Positions 46,601-58,065 of a DNA stretch of 64,000 nt are shown here, piece by piece; within the stretch, counting starts at the first letter, position 1, and the number at the start of each line of letters is the position of its first letter. The notes under the pieces were generated by a model. That model saw only the letters and a program-made list of their open reading frames with translations. It had not been told where the DNA came from and ran no database searches. The DNA is taken from NCBI RefSeq assembly GCF_964204645.1, contig NC_134034.1, positions 2,512,072-2,576,071 on the forward strand. The letters are read 5' to 3'. Source of the stretch: Tubulanus polymorphus (taxonomy: Eukaryota; Nemertea; Palaeonemertea; Tubulaniformes; Tubulanidae). Position numbers and translations under genes: made by a program.

Positions 46601-49600
46601 ACACCAGACATTGTGCTTGGATGCTGGATTGATGCTAATTCGAACCCCCCTAAGAAAATTCCTGGGGACGCCTATGCTGATCGGATCAGAGTTTGCATTT
46701 TATCTTCGATTCACGTGTTAGTTTTCAATTTTCGATTTACCTCGAGCAGATCGAGCAGCAGAAATACGCCTTCCGTCTCGAGAAAGATATCCTCGGTCGA
46801 GTAACAGCCGACGACGGCGCACCAGATGGCGTCGACGGTCGACAGCATCAGTCGGTGGTGACCAAGTCCGCTGCTGATCTTGCGCGGGTTCATTTTCATG
46901 TAACCGGTCAAAACTTCCACGCCCTCGCGACCGAATAGTTCCTAAACGAGAATGTAAAATAAAAAGATCATAATCACAAAAATCATAATTAATTACTAAT
47001 TCTCAAGGACTTCATCGATTTAGAACCATGACTACAATTACTCGCTGATAATATATGCAATGAGGTTAAGGATTCAGTAGAATAATTATCGTATACAACT
47101 TAGGGATCGCTCATTTATTATGTTCGCATAAAATTTGACTTTTCAACCCCCTCTGTACGCAAATTGTCGGCCATTTTTTTCATATACATTAAGCATTACA
47201 GTACGCATATGAACTTACCCCTCCCCATACCCTAAAGCGTACGTAATAAATCAATGATCCCTTACCCGTCTGTGCATGTCGCCTTCGCATAGATTCGACA
47301 ATATGAATAGCATATCGCACTGCATTTCAACATCGATAGCGTCGTCATCTTCGTCCGATTTACAAACATTACTCAATATTCCTACAATCGATTCAAACAG
47401 CAGAAATAAACACTTTTAATTCCACAAAAGAATTCAACGCGTTCGCTACCTACTACAAGATATCTCATAGTTCCAGTTGAGTCACCATTGCCACTATGAG
47501 ATATCTCATAGTTCCAGTTCAGCCATCATTGCCACTATGAGATATCTCATAGTTCCAGTTCAGCCATCATTGCCACTATAAGATATCTCATAGTTCCAGT
47601 TGAGTCACCATTGCCACTATGAGATATCTCGTAGTTCCAGTTCACTCATCATTGCCACTATGAGATATCTCATAGTTCCAGTTCAGCCATCATTGTCACT
47701 ATGAGATAACTCATAGTTCCAGTTCAGCCATCATTGTCACTATGAGATATCTCATAGTTCCAGTTCAGCCATCATTGCCACTCTCTGAGATATCTCATAG
47801 TTCCAGTTCAGCCATCATTGCCACTATGAGATATCTCATAGTTCCAGTTCAGCCATCATTGCCACTATGAGATATCTCATAGTTCTGGTTCTGCCCTCAT
47901 TGCTAATACAAGATATCTCACTATTTCAGTTCAGCCATCATTGCCACTATGAGATATCTCATAGTTCCAGTTCAGCCATCATTGCCACTATGAGATATCT
48001 CATAGTTCTGGTTCTGCCCTCATTGCTAATACAAGATATCTCACTATTTCAGTTCAGCCGTCATTGCCACTAGTTGAAATTTTATCGTAAAACTCGAACC
48101 AGGGCCCACCTACGCGAACGTATAGATTCTCATTGTATTCCTACCTGTGATCTGATTGATGGCGCCTTGATCGACGAGATCCTGAATAATCACTTCCTCC
48201 CCGGTCGAAATTATACTGCGTAGCAACCGTAAACAATGCCTCATCTGCGCTCGTTTGTTGCCGCGGCCACCGACTGCGTGGAAACTGTTACCATGACCGC
48301 CGTAATCCTCTGAAAATCAGACGAAAAATATCGTATAACGATTTTTAACTTTACGTCAGTTTTATTTTATGTCAATTATGATTTCATTTCATGGAAAAGT
48401 TCATTTGATTCAATTGAAATGTAGATGAAACTGAAGCCTGGGAAACTGAGTAACTACTAGCAACACCAGGTGGATTTTCACTTGTTACAAGTGGAATCCT
48501 CTATTGCCGCAGTAGTGTCCTAGTGCGCACTAGTGACACCTGGTGGATCCTCACTTGCCACAACTGGAATCCTCTATTGACGCAGTAGTCAATGTCCTAG
48601 TGCACACTAGTGACGCCTGGTGGATCCCCACTTGCCACAAGTGGAATCCTCTATTGCCGCAGCAGTCGATGTCCTACTGTACACTAGCGACACCTGGTGG
48701 ATCCTCACTTGCCACAAGTGGAATCCTCTATTGACGCAGTAGTCAATGTCCTAGTGCACACTAGCGACATCTGGTAGATCCTCACTTGCCACAAGTGGAA
48801 TCCTCTATTGCCGCAGTAGTGTCCTAGTGCGCACTAGTGACACCTGGTGGATCCTCACTTGCCACAAGTGGAATCCTCTATTGACGCAGTAGTCAATGTC
48901 CTAGTGCACACTAGCGACATCTGGTAGATCCTCACTTGCCACAAGTGGAATCCTCTATTGACGCAGTAGTCGATGTCCTAGTGCACACTAGTGACACCTG
49001 GTGGATCCTCACTTGCCACAAGTGGAATCCTCTATTGACGCAGTAGTCAATGTCCTAGTGCACACTAGCGACATCTGGTAGATCCTCACTTGCCACAAGT
49101 GGAATCCTCTATTGACGCAGTAGTGTCCTAGTGCACACTAGTGACACCTGGTGGATCCTCACTTGCCACAAGTGGAATCCTCTATTGACGCAGTAGTCGA
49201 TGTCCTAGTGCACACTAGTGACACCTGGTGGATCCTCACTTGCCACAAGTGGAATCCTCTATTGACGCAGTAGTCGATGTCCTAGTGCACACTAGTGACG
49301 CCTGGTGGATCCCCACTTGCCACGAGTGAAATCCTCTATTGCCACAGTAGTCGATGTCCTAGTGCACACTAGTGACACCTCACTTGCCACAAGTGGAATC
49401 CTCTATTGCCGCAGTAGTTTATGTCCTACTGCACACTAGTGACACCTGGTTGATCCCCACTCAGTAAATCAAATAAATCTCTACATACCCGTTCCGACGC
49501 ACCATTCGAGCAGCAACAGCAGCCGAGTGCTGCCTTGACAAGTCATATAATCATCGATCATCAGCGGACACAGCGTGCACAGAGCGGCCATAGCGTGAAG

Positions 49601-52068
49601 CTGTATCTCCTCGAATTGAGCGGCCGTGTAATCGGACGGCGACGTCGTGTTCTCGTTCTCGCGCACGTATCCGAACAACGCCAACAATACCCGGCCTTCC
49701 GATAGAATCTACGCACAGACGGAGAGAGAAAATAAATCAATACTCATTTTAATAGTTCTATACACAAAAATGCTCTATGATCGCTACTGGCGGTAATTCT
49801 ACGATGGCCGCCCCCATAAAACCACCTACGACATCATCAAATCACCCCTACAGACACTAGAAAGATGGCTGCCTCCATAAATCCCCCTATTACATCATCA
49901 AATTACTCCAATAGACACTAGAAACATGTCTACCCCCATAAATCCCCCTATGACATCATCAAATTACTCCTACAGACACTAGAAAGATGGCTGCCTCCAT
50001 AAATCCCCCTTTGACATCATCAAATTACTCCTATAGACACTAGAAACATGTTTACCCCCATAAATCCCCCTATGACATCATCAAATTATTCCTATAGACA
50101 CTAGTGACATGTGTGCCTCCTATTACATCATCAAATGATCCATTAGTGATTTGATCTATCATAGATCCAATCAGAAAAGGTGACTGCCTCCATAAATCCC
50201 CTAATGACATCATCGAATTAAGTGAAAACTTACCGGAACTGCGGCCGTGTTTCTACTCAGTAAAACTAGAATATTGATGAGCAACTTTTTAAATTCGAAA
50301 TCTTCGTGACCGGTTCCGAGACGTAAATGGCGCACCAGCGCGTGATGACTCTTTACTGCAATCAAAAACAAACGCACGATAAAGTTTTTTATCAATCGAA
50401 GCTGCTGGTTTAGAGAAAGGATCACGAAATCTAAAGCACAACCGTCGAAATGGCGCCGCAGAAATCGCTTCTATAAATTTGCACTCAAAACGAACCTTCT
50501 TGAAACGTGGCCAATAAAACGAACATTTTAACGAATCCCGTCTCGACGAACGGAGCGTCCGGTTGATCGGCGATCAATAACGACGTGATCACTAATAGAT
50601 CGTTGCGTAATTGTCGATCGTAATGACTGTATCCCTGCGTAACTTGCTGCACGAACGCTTCCTGTAGCTGTCTGTAATCAATCAATTTATCAATTATCAG
50701 GGATGAAAACGGCCAATATTGAAAAATTTATCAGTTATTGTCTTATTTTCATCAAGCAGTTATTTGCATGTCAATCAGTAAATTGCATGTGTCTAATTGG
50801 TTGTGACATCCATACATTATTGCATATTGCATGTTGCCAGCGCATGTGACATCCAAACATTGCATGTAACATGTGCATGTCACATGCACTAATGTGTCAC
50901 ATGTTAAAAAGTATTCCATGCATTACATTTTACCCATACATTGCGTGAGACATGCACATGTAATATTTCATGTGACATGCAGTTTAACAAGTCACATGTA
51001 ATATTATTGCTTGACTACTGACTGCATTACATGTTACCCATACATTGCATGAGACATGTACATGTTACATGTAGTATTACATGTTACATGTAGTATTACA
51101 TGTTACATGTAGTATCATATGTCACATGAAGTATACATGTCACATGTAATATTATTGCTTGACTACTCACTGCATTACATGTTACCCATACATTGCACGA
51201 GACATGTACATGTTACATGTAGTATTACATGTTATATGTAGTAACATATGTCACATGTAGTACATGTCACATGCACTTTAACAAGTCACATTACGGCTCG
51301 ACTACTCACTTGATACAGACGATATTGCCGAGTTGTCCGGATACTTGTGATTTGTCGCCGTTCTCGAGAAGATTCCACAAAATATCGACAGATCTGAACA
51401 AACATTGTCCGCTGGGATCATTCTCATTCAACGCCGTACACAACCGTTCGGCAGCCTGAGCCAATAACATCTGATTACACGTGAACTCTACACATACAGA
51501 AATACGATCATCTCAGAAACTTCCCTTTCAATTCCATGAAATTGTTTAATAATGTGGCCTCAAAATTGTCTGAATATCTGTAGAGGAGGCAAGCCCAGGG
51601 TCCAGTCTCATGAAAAGGGTTAAAGCTTAACCCCACAGTGCGGTGTATAAATCAGTGATAGATTTTGCTAGTACACCGCACTGCGGTGTATTGATGTAAT
51701 CAGTAATTAGTTTTTGTCTTTATTCAAAAACGGCAGCACCCGTCAGACAAATACTAATAACTAGCGATACACCGCGCGGCGGTGTAGACACACTATAGTG
51801 GTATTCCCGTTATTAAACACACTAGGGTGATTTTTTAGAAATGTTTAAATTATCTCTAGCACTATAGGGTATAAACTAGTCAGCACTGAAAGGGTTAAAA
51901 TGGTTCAGTTTAAATTGTTGTCCTCCTCATTGAAAACATGAAGTATCCAACAGCCTGAAACTTCTGGTATAAAATTTTCACAAAAGTGGGCCCCGATTCG
52001 AAATAGAAACTCCACTTGCTGCTTAGATTAAAAACCACCTTGTCATATTAATAATAATAATAATAATC

Positions 52069-52105
<37 letters not shown>

Positions 52106-55100
52106 GGATTAAGGAAAACCAAAGGATAAACGATCTGAAATGATTATTTAGGGTTCATACTTCTTTTGTTTTGTCGAAAAAACTCACCGGAATCTTTCGA
52201 GAAATGTTGTAGCACGTTTAAAACTGCTCGACGAACTTCCAGGTCGGATTCCAATAGCGATAACGACTGAAAATTTGTTGAAACAAAAATAAGATCGGAA
52301 ACCATCATCTGGGTCATGAATTTCTGCACCGTTGTCAGGCGCGGATCCAGGACGAAATTTTAGGGGTAGCACAAAATCAAAAGGGCAGGCAATATTTTAA
52401 AAGGGCACTATCCCCTTCAGATGCAATTTCCAAGCACTTGGAATTCTTTCCTCCAAATAAAAACATAGTAATAATTTACGGGGGCACTTAGAAAAGCTAG
52501 AGGGTAGCACGTGCCCCGTGGGCTACCCCCCCTAGATCCGCGCCTGGTTGTTAAACTCTAGATTCTAGGTCAACTCGGTAATGAACTCACTTTAACGAGC
52601 GTTTCCGACACGTTGCTTTTCTCGACAATTTTTTGGTTGTACGATTTCCCTGTCGCTTGATGCTCTAAAAACCCAGATAAAAACAGTATCCATCTTAAAC
52701 CTTTCACCGATTCTACACTGTGGTGCGGTGTATAAATCACTGGATGGACTTTGCTAGTACACCGCACATCGCTAGTGTATCCATGTTATTAGTAATTAGT
52801 TCGTATCTTTTATGAAGGATGGCAGCTATGTCAAAAATGGCAAAATAGTTAAATATTATTAGTAACTTACTAACAATACACTGCACCGCGGTGTACAAAT
52901 TTTCAAATTATCTCCAGCACCGACGGGTATCAATTAGTCAGCACAGAATGGGTTTAAATTCTGGCATATTTTATTTTCATTATGATAACATGCACGTGTA
53001 ATACGTATAGTATAGGGCGGAATTAGAACTTACTTTGAATATTCTGTCCCGTCGGTTCCTCGCAATAAAAACTGACGAGCGTTGAACATATTTGCAGACG
53101 GACTTCTTTACTCGGTACTCGCATCAGATAACCTTCAAAACGCAATCAGAAAGTCGACATTTGTTATCTATCGAGGGAGGACATTTTTCGATCGAAAACT
53201 CTTGTGAAAACCTTTTAAGTTTCTGACTAAATTCTGTCATTTGGAATAACGCCTTTTAGTGATGCAATTTACATCTTAGAAATGTCTCTCTAAGAAATCA
53301 ATTCAACTCAGAAACCTAACTCCAACTTTTTTTTTTAGAGAGATCAATGCCATTTCTGAAAGCATCTAGGAGTTTCCACTTAAGGAACTTAAGATTATGC
53401 CGAAATAAACTAGTGCAAGTTGTAACTGAAATTGGTTGGGCAGCTAATTTTTGCTCATCTTATTATTATTAGCACACTTTCAAAAAACTGATCTCAGAGG
53501 GGATGTAGATTGATACCGCATTCATTCGGAACCACAGATATCTTGACATTTGCATTGATACAATTATACACGCACCTAATTGCGAAATCGACTCTATCGC
53601 AATTTGCTCGTACGACAGTTCGTCCGACGTTTTCTCTTTCAGAAGCGGCAGACCGCAGATTTTCAATAGATCGCACATCGACTCGATGTAGAGGGGTTGA
53701 TCTTCGGCGCGGTCGGCGCAGATATTCAGAATACGGAAAATCTGTACGAGATCTTTCATCAGCTGAACGAACGACACGCGGTTAAGGAATGTTTCGAATA
53801 CGAAGGCGCCGCATATAAACAAATGGGCTCGAGAATTACAAGGATTTCGAAGAGTAAAAAGGCAGGGTTCCTACGGATCAGTCGTTCCTAGATATAAGGA
53901 GTAGGATTTCCAAGAGTAAAAAGACAGGGTTCCTACAGATCAGTCGTTCCTAGATATAAGGAGTAGGATTTCGAAGAGTAAAAAGGCAGGGTTCCTACAG
54001 ATCAGTCATTCCTAGATATAAGGAGTTTTCTAAACTTAAATTCAGTAACGCCTCATACGGTAAAAAATAAAAACTCCAGGTCCAAATTTTATCGATTTTA
54101 AGGGGTAGCCTACTGGGCCCAGTTCCGCAGTTGCTAGTTAGAGTTAAAATTAGTTCATCTTCAATGAATGAACAGTTCAATCATTGAAAATGAACTAATT
54201 TAAATCTTTTAATCTAAATCTTATTTGAATTGAAAATTTAATTCAATCAATTCGATTTGACTCCTGAACTGACAATAACTGTAGAACTGGGGCCCGTACA
54301 ACTGCAAACTAGGCAAACATTTTTTATTGCCTATTTCACAAAATTGAAGGACTTTAATAGGAGTCCAGGACTCAGTTCCACAGTTCTGAGTTAAGATTTG
54401 ACTCGGAGTTAATTCATTGAAAATCAACTAATTTTAACTCAGAGTTAACTCAAACTCACAACTGTGGAACTGGATCCTGGGGATTTTGTTCAAATGAAAG
54501 GAGTTTCAAGCACCATTTTTAAAGCATTTTCCGTTTCAAAAGAGTTTTAACCAGTCAGTGAGTCATAGGGTTCCTGAAAGAGTTCAATCGAAGGAACAAA
54601 GCATTCTTTTTTTTTGTTGAAAAAGATACAAATCCAGTGTTGTAATGTTTGCCGAGTTTCTTCATGGCGCAAACATGTCGATCGTACATCATTGACTGAA
54701 ATAGAAAAAATTCAGATGAAAAGATCAGACAAGATTCCCGACCCAAGCCATAAACGCCGCTTCAATTCCCTGATCTTCAAATTTACGAAATTGAAATTAC
54801 AAATAGGTTTGCTGATAAAAAGTCTGAAATAAAGTAGAAAATTGTGTAAGGATTAAGGCGAGATTAAGCTAGATAGCAGCTATCTATGACTATAGTATGT
54901 AGTGTTAAAACGGTGAGAAATAAACAAGAATCCTAGGCCTAGGCCTCGCATGTCATCTTGGTAAATTGTCTCATCTCAGTAGGCTAAAGCCGAGCGTAGG
55001 CCGACCTTGCGATGCGATCGTCGCATTGCGTCACAAGTGGGGGCGTAAGTTGGTTGCGACGCGATTTCCAGCGACTGTGTGCGACTAGTTGCTCCCAGTC

Positions 55101-55662
55101 GCAAGAGCGCGTAGGTCGGTCGGGACGGTCGCGTCGCAGAAAGTAGAACATGTACGACTCACTGCGTCTGGCATCGCTGGCAGTCGCAACCCGTCGCAAG
55201 GAAGCGTAGCTTGGCGAGTCGTTGCGACGCGATCGACATTGGCGGTCGCAGTGAATCGCGCCGCAGTGAGTCGCAAGGCCGACCCACGCCCGGCTTAAAG
55301 AACGACTCCTTTTAAGTTACTTTTCTTCAGAATTGTTCACACATTTCTATGACCTTTCACATTTCATCGTACCTTTAAATGAACATCAAAGTTTCACATT
55401 CAATCCGATATCGAAAATATCGGCGATCAAACTTCTGAAAACCTACCGAGTGAGGGTCGACGAGTAATTTCACGATCTTCGCCAGATTCACCGGTTGCAG
55501 CTTGACGCCTCGTAGAATGCCCATATCATCGTCGGTGATCATGTGACCGACGACGGGAATCCTCAACTTATCGGGGACGACCGCTTGAATCATCGTCTTA
55601 CGATTCGCCGGCGACGACGACATTCCCGTTCGCGGATTCGTTTGTGTCTGCATAGCAGCCAT
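40619..55662 (-). CDS. CFAP69: Cilia- and flagella-associated protein 69 (CFAP69)
   Basis: Twenty minus-strand exons, in order: 55447-55662, 54630-54695, 53576-53762, 53034-53132, 52591-52664, 52188-52266, 51310-51487, 50496-50671, 50234-50355, 49489-49708, 48145-48309, 47266-47381, 46741-46941, 45035-45227, 43941-44078, 43486-43562, 42741-42938, 41977-42128, 41599-41641, 40619-40747. They sum to 2829 bp (942 residues plus stop), essentially the vertebrate length (~941), and every junction keeps frame with GT-AG sites. Diagnostic segments: IPVVGHMITDDD near the start, SHYDRQLRND, DFEFKKLL, GNSFHAVGGRGNK, DAIWCAVVGCYSTEDIFLE, WREEEREMGV, PLPSTCP and VESTPAELTGGHL near the end. It is an armadillo-like repeat protein of the ciliary axoneme (central apparatus), needed in vertebrates for sperm flagella and olfactory cilia. 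The introns hold large satellite arrays. Start ATG at 55662; a 5' UTR exon upstream is likely. Confidence 0.95.
42185..42600 (-). repeat. ~77 bp satellite, CFAP69 intron (inverted orientation)
   Basis: About five monomers reading gtggcaagtgaggatccacc, aggtgtcgctagtgtgcagt, aggacatcaactactgcagc. These are the reverse complement of the arrays at 48470-49460 and 59540-59960. Confidence 0.85.
45340..46110 (+). repeat. 41 bp satellite with higher-order structure, CFAP69 intron
   Basis: Roughly 18 monomers of 41 bp. Each contains the perfect 18 bp palindrome ctatgagatatctcatag (some copies with one mismatch). Two monomer types alternate over much of the array (ccagttcagccatcattgcc and ccggttcagcgatcattgcc), giving an 82 bp higher-order unit. 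Confidence 0.9.
46177..46386. repeat. Two adjacent foldback elements
   Basis: 46177-46276 is a hairpin: gccagttgctcaaaagttgg at the left and its complement ccaacttttgagcaactggc at the right. 46280-46386 is a second: ggacccagttccacag inverted against ctgtggaactggaccca, with internal gagttaactc repeats. Neither codes for protein. Confidence 0.75.
47455..48075 (+). repeat. 41 bp satellite, second array in a neighbouring CFAP69 intron
   Basis: About 15 monomers of the same palindrome-bearing 41 bp family. A variant pair near 47880-48060 (ttctggttctgccctcattg) is itself duplicated. The apparent 68-codon frame at 47867-48073 is repeat sequence. Confidence 0.9.
48470..49462 (+). repeat. 73-77 bp satellite, CFAP69 intron
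   Basis: About 13 monomers (gatcctcacttgccacaagt, ggaatcctctattgacgcag, tagtcaatgtcctagtgcac, actagcgacatctggta). Some lack 4 bp (tagtgtcc instead of tagtcaatgtcc). Contains imperfect palindromes ctagtgcacactag and acttgccacaagt. Confidence 0.9.
49800..50220 (+). repeat. ~61 bp tandem repeat, CFAP69 intron
   Basis: About six copies of atgacatcatcaaattactc followed by ctacagacactagaaagatg and gctgcctccataaatccccct. The same family appears, partly inverted, in a HECW intron at ~60180-60630. Confidence 0.85.
50800..51300. repeat. acatgt-rich low-complexity array, CFAP69 intron
   Basis: Dozens of acatgt/catgtg palindromic hexamers within larger repeats (gcttgactactcactgcatt, acatgtagtattacatgtta). 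Non-coding. Confidence 0.8.
51620..51900. repeat. acaccgc-gcggtgt palindromic repeat, CFAP69 intron
   Basis: Contains tacaccgcactgcggtgta and relatives. Diverged relatives occur at 52700-52920 and as a 61 bp tandem array at 61990-62412. Confidence 0.7.
52047..52107 (+). repeat. (AAT)n microsatellite
   Basis: About 20 ataat/aat units with one c interruption, in a CFAP69 intron. Confidence 0.95.
54115..54478. repeat. Two foldback elements in a CFAP69 intron
   Basis: 54115-54295 (gggcccagttccgcag inverted against ctgtagaactggggccc) and 54367-54478 (ggactcagttccacag against ctgtggaactggatcct). Both share termini and gagttaa-rich interiors with 46280-46386. Confidence 0.7.
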
Positions 55663-57205
55663 CTCTAATTCCCGGTTATTAATTCCGTTCTAAAATCGGG
55701 GGATGACTTAATAACAATAGATAGTCAGGCTAAACTCTAATCACAAATTTCGACTTGATTATTTGTTGACTTCTTCCTTTGAATTTGATGGTTTGTTTTG
55801 ATCCCAATTATCATCGCTTTAAAACAATTGAAACCTATATTTCGTGCTTTATTTGGCCCTGTTTCCCGTCTCTTAACTCGGGGCCACACGGGCCAGGTGA
55901 AATATAGCCGCAAATAATCCTTCAATCGCGGGAAAATCGACCGATTCTTCCTCGGTTTCTAACAGTTCAACGAGTCCATGTCCGCCATATTGCTTACGTT
56001 GTTGTTATTGGTTACCGGGGATATTCAAAGCGCTGCCGCGGTATGGACGCCCTGATGTGGATATTCTCGGAGCTATCCATTTCTCTCACCACGCGTGCCG
56101 CAGTACACTAAGTAAGTAAAACGCGGAAAAGGTATATAAAAATGTGACTGATTCCGAATACGGCGCCGCCCGCGGCCACAGCGGTAATGGCTTAGATTTT
56201 AGTAATCAATCTAAGTCTAAGGCCAGTCTTAAGACCACCTTCGTTCCATAGCCAATGTAAAAAGTTAGACCAATTGTTGCCTTTGAGCAAACAGGTCCTG
56301 GCTGTGATTTCGGGCCCGAAAAGGTCCGGCCTAGCCGCTGGCCAGTGGACGTCGTGTTTTTTACATTTTAGAAATAAAATTTCGATTTTAAATTCTTTTA
56401 ATGGTAGATAGCGGGTTTTTATCCCATTGTCCCTGGTTCATTCGGCATCCCGGCACTGACTCGAGAGTTGATCACATTAACTAAGGGGCCTGATGTCCGC
56501 AGAGCCAATACCCGATCCTCGATGAGGAGAACATTTAAAAACATTTTTCGATGTTAATTCGTTAGCCGTTTTTGCATCAGTTTCGTTTAACGTTTTTGTA
56601 TAATCGAGGTCATGTTAACTAATTAGATGCTTGTGGCCCTTATCAGCCCAGAGCGCGAGACGGGGTCAGTCGCTAGAATGCCTCCACTCATTGTAAGAAA
56701 AACAGATGAAGTTAAATAAAACATCAGTCACTCGGGGAGCGAAAACGATCACAAATACACTGCCCGCTCTTTATTTTCTTTAGTGTGCCCTCTTAGTAAT
56801 TTTAGTTGGCGAAAAGATGTCGTACGAACGAAAACCTTTACATTCCCAACACAAAGATACCATCCGAACGAAAAGATTATTTCGTTTCCGCGAATAATTT
56901 AATTCTTTCCCACGTCATTCAAGTCTCCGGGGCCCTAACCTGACCGTTACGGCGACCCTTCTTCCGTGTTTTAATCTTCACCACATTCGGCTCATTCTAC
57001 CTTGCATCGAACTGAAACCGACAACAGCAAATTCAATTCGGCTTTATTCAAAGTATTTAAAAAACATCTTTTGAATTTCTTTTCGTCAACTATGGGTACA
57101 AAATGCTAAATCTATAGCTTAAAGAGATTTGTTAAATATTATGAAATGATCCTATAAACGATATACATCACAAGATTCAAATAAATCTATAGGATAGCAA
57201 AAAGT
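55663..57205. other. Divergent intergenic region between CFAP69 and HECW (left part)
   Basis: Holds the CFAP69 5' flank. On the minus strand a possible acceptor (gattttag) lies ~30 bp upstream of the ATG, suggesting a 5' UTR exon further up (perhaps ~55930-56010, where a short ATGGCGGACATGG reading frame ends at once). A minus-strand AATAAA at 57043-57048 suits the orphan exon at 57206. Otherwise I see nothing recognisable. Confidence 0.35.
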
Positions 57206-57301
57206 TCAGCCCGGATGTAGATATTCCTGGTCGGAAATATCGGTGAAGCCCGGCCCCGGAGCGGACGCTAATTCGCATCCCATAATTCTGTAAAATTGCA
57301 C
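57206..57301 (-). CDS. Orphan terminal exon of an unidentified minus-strand gene
   Basis: A minus-strand acceptor with a long pyrimidine tract (tttttttctattttttcag) is followed by 31 codons and TGA, with AATAAA ~160 bp beyond. The peptide starts VQFYRIMGCELASAPGPG and ends EYLHPG. I do not recognise the protein. No partner exon is evident between here and HECW exon 1 (58066), so it is either the end of a gene lying antisense to HECW, or a relic. Confidence 0.4.
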   Translation of the reverse strand: MQFYRIMGCELASAPGPGFTDISDQEYLHPG

Positions 57302-58065
57302 CTGAAAAAATAGAAAAAAACAACGATAAATCATGAATCGTGTCTAGATTTCAACCTCTGATGACGTTCTGAGGTAAGTTCTCGAACCGTTCGAGTCGAA
57401 TGCTATCGAAATTCGTGAATAAATCCGTTACGAATCGTAGAAAAACCGAATTGAAATCGAATTTCGCCGTGAAAACGTCGTTTTTTGGGAGCGACTGCAT
57501 GCAGTGTGTGCAGTTCGTTCGATGACCCTAAATCTAATAACGCTTATACGTAATCTAACCATTAGACTAAAGGTGCGCCAGGGCCAAGGAGAGTTGGAGA
57601 ACAGTTTGAGAAAAAATAGTGGATAAGAGTAGTATTCATACCCAGGCTCGCAACAACAACATTGCTTAGCGTGCGTCCACTGACAGTACCTCTCTACCTC
57701 TGGAGGCTTGTGGAATGTTTTAACTTAATAAAGCGCTCAACCCTGATCATCTGGACCCTCTACTCCCTAACCCTATCAAAACCCTCACCTTAAACCTTAC
57801 AAGATGAATTTTTTTGTTATTTTTATATCTTATCAGGCCTAGGCCTGGGCGAAAAAGCGTTTACTAAAATAATGCTGCCTCGGCCAAATATCCACTGTTA
57901 AATATTTGAAATATTCATTTCAAATTGTCATCGATTTCCCTTTTTAGTAATTTCTAATTTCGAAAATGATTTTCTCTCAAAATTCCAGCAATTAAACGCA
58001 TAGCTCACGATTTCTTGAAAATAGTTTCCAAAACGACCACAGCTAGACGAGATGGCGTAGTAACC

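Noticed and set aside
54984-55298. Arg/Ala-rich frames on both strands near 55.1 kb
   Set aside because: Arise from a gtcgcgac/gcgtcgca-rich low-complexity stretch in CFAP69 intron 1; overlapping frames on both strands with no splice logic.
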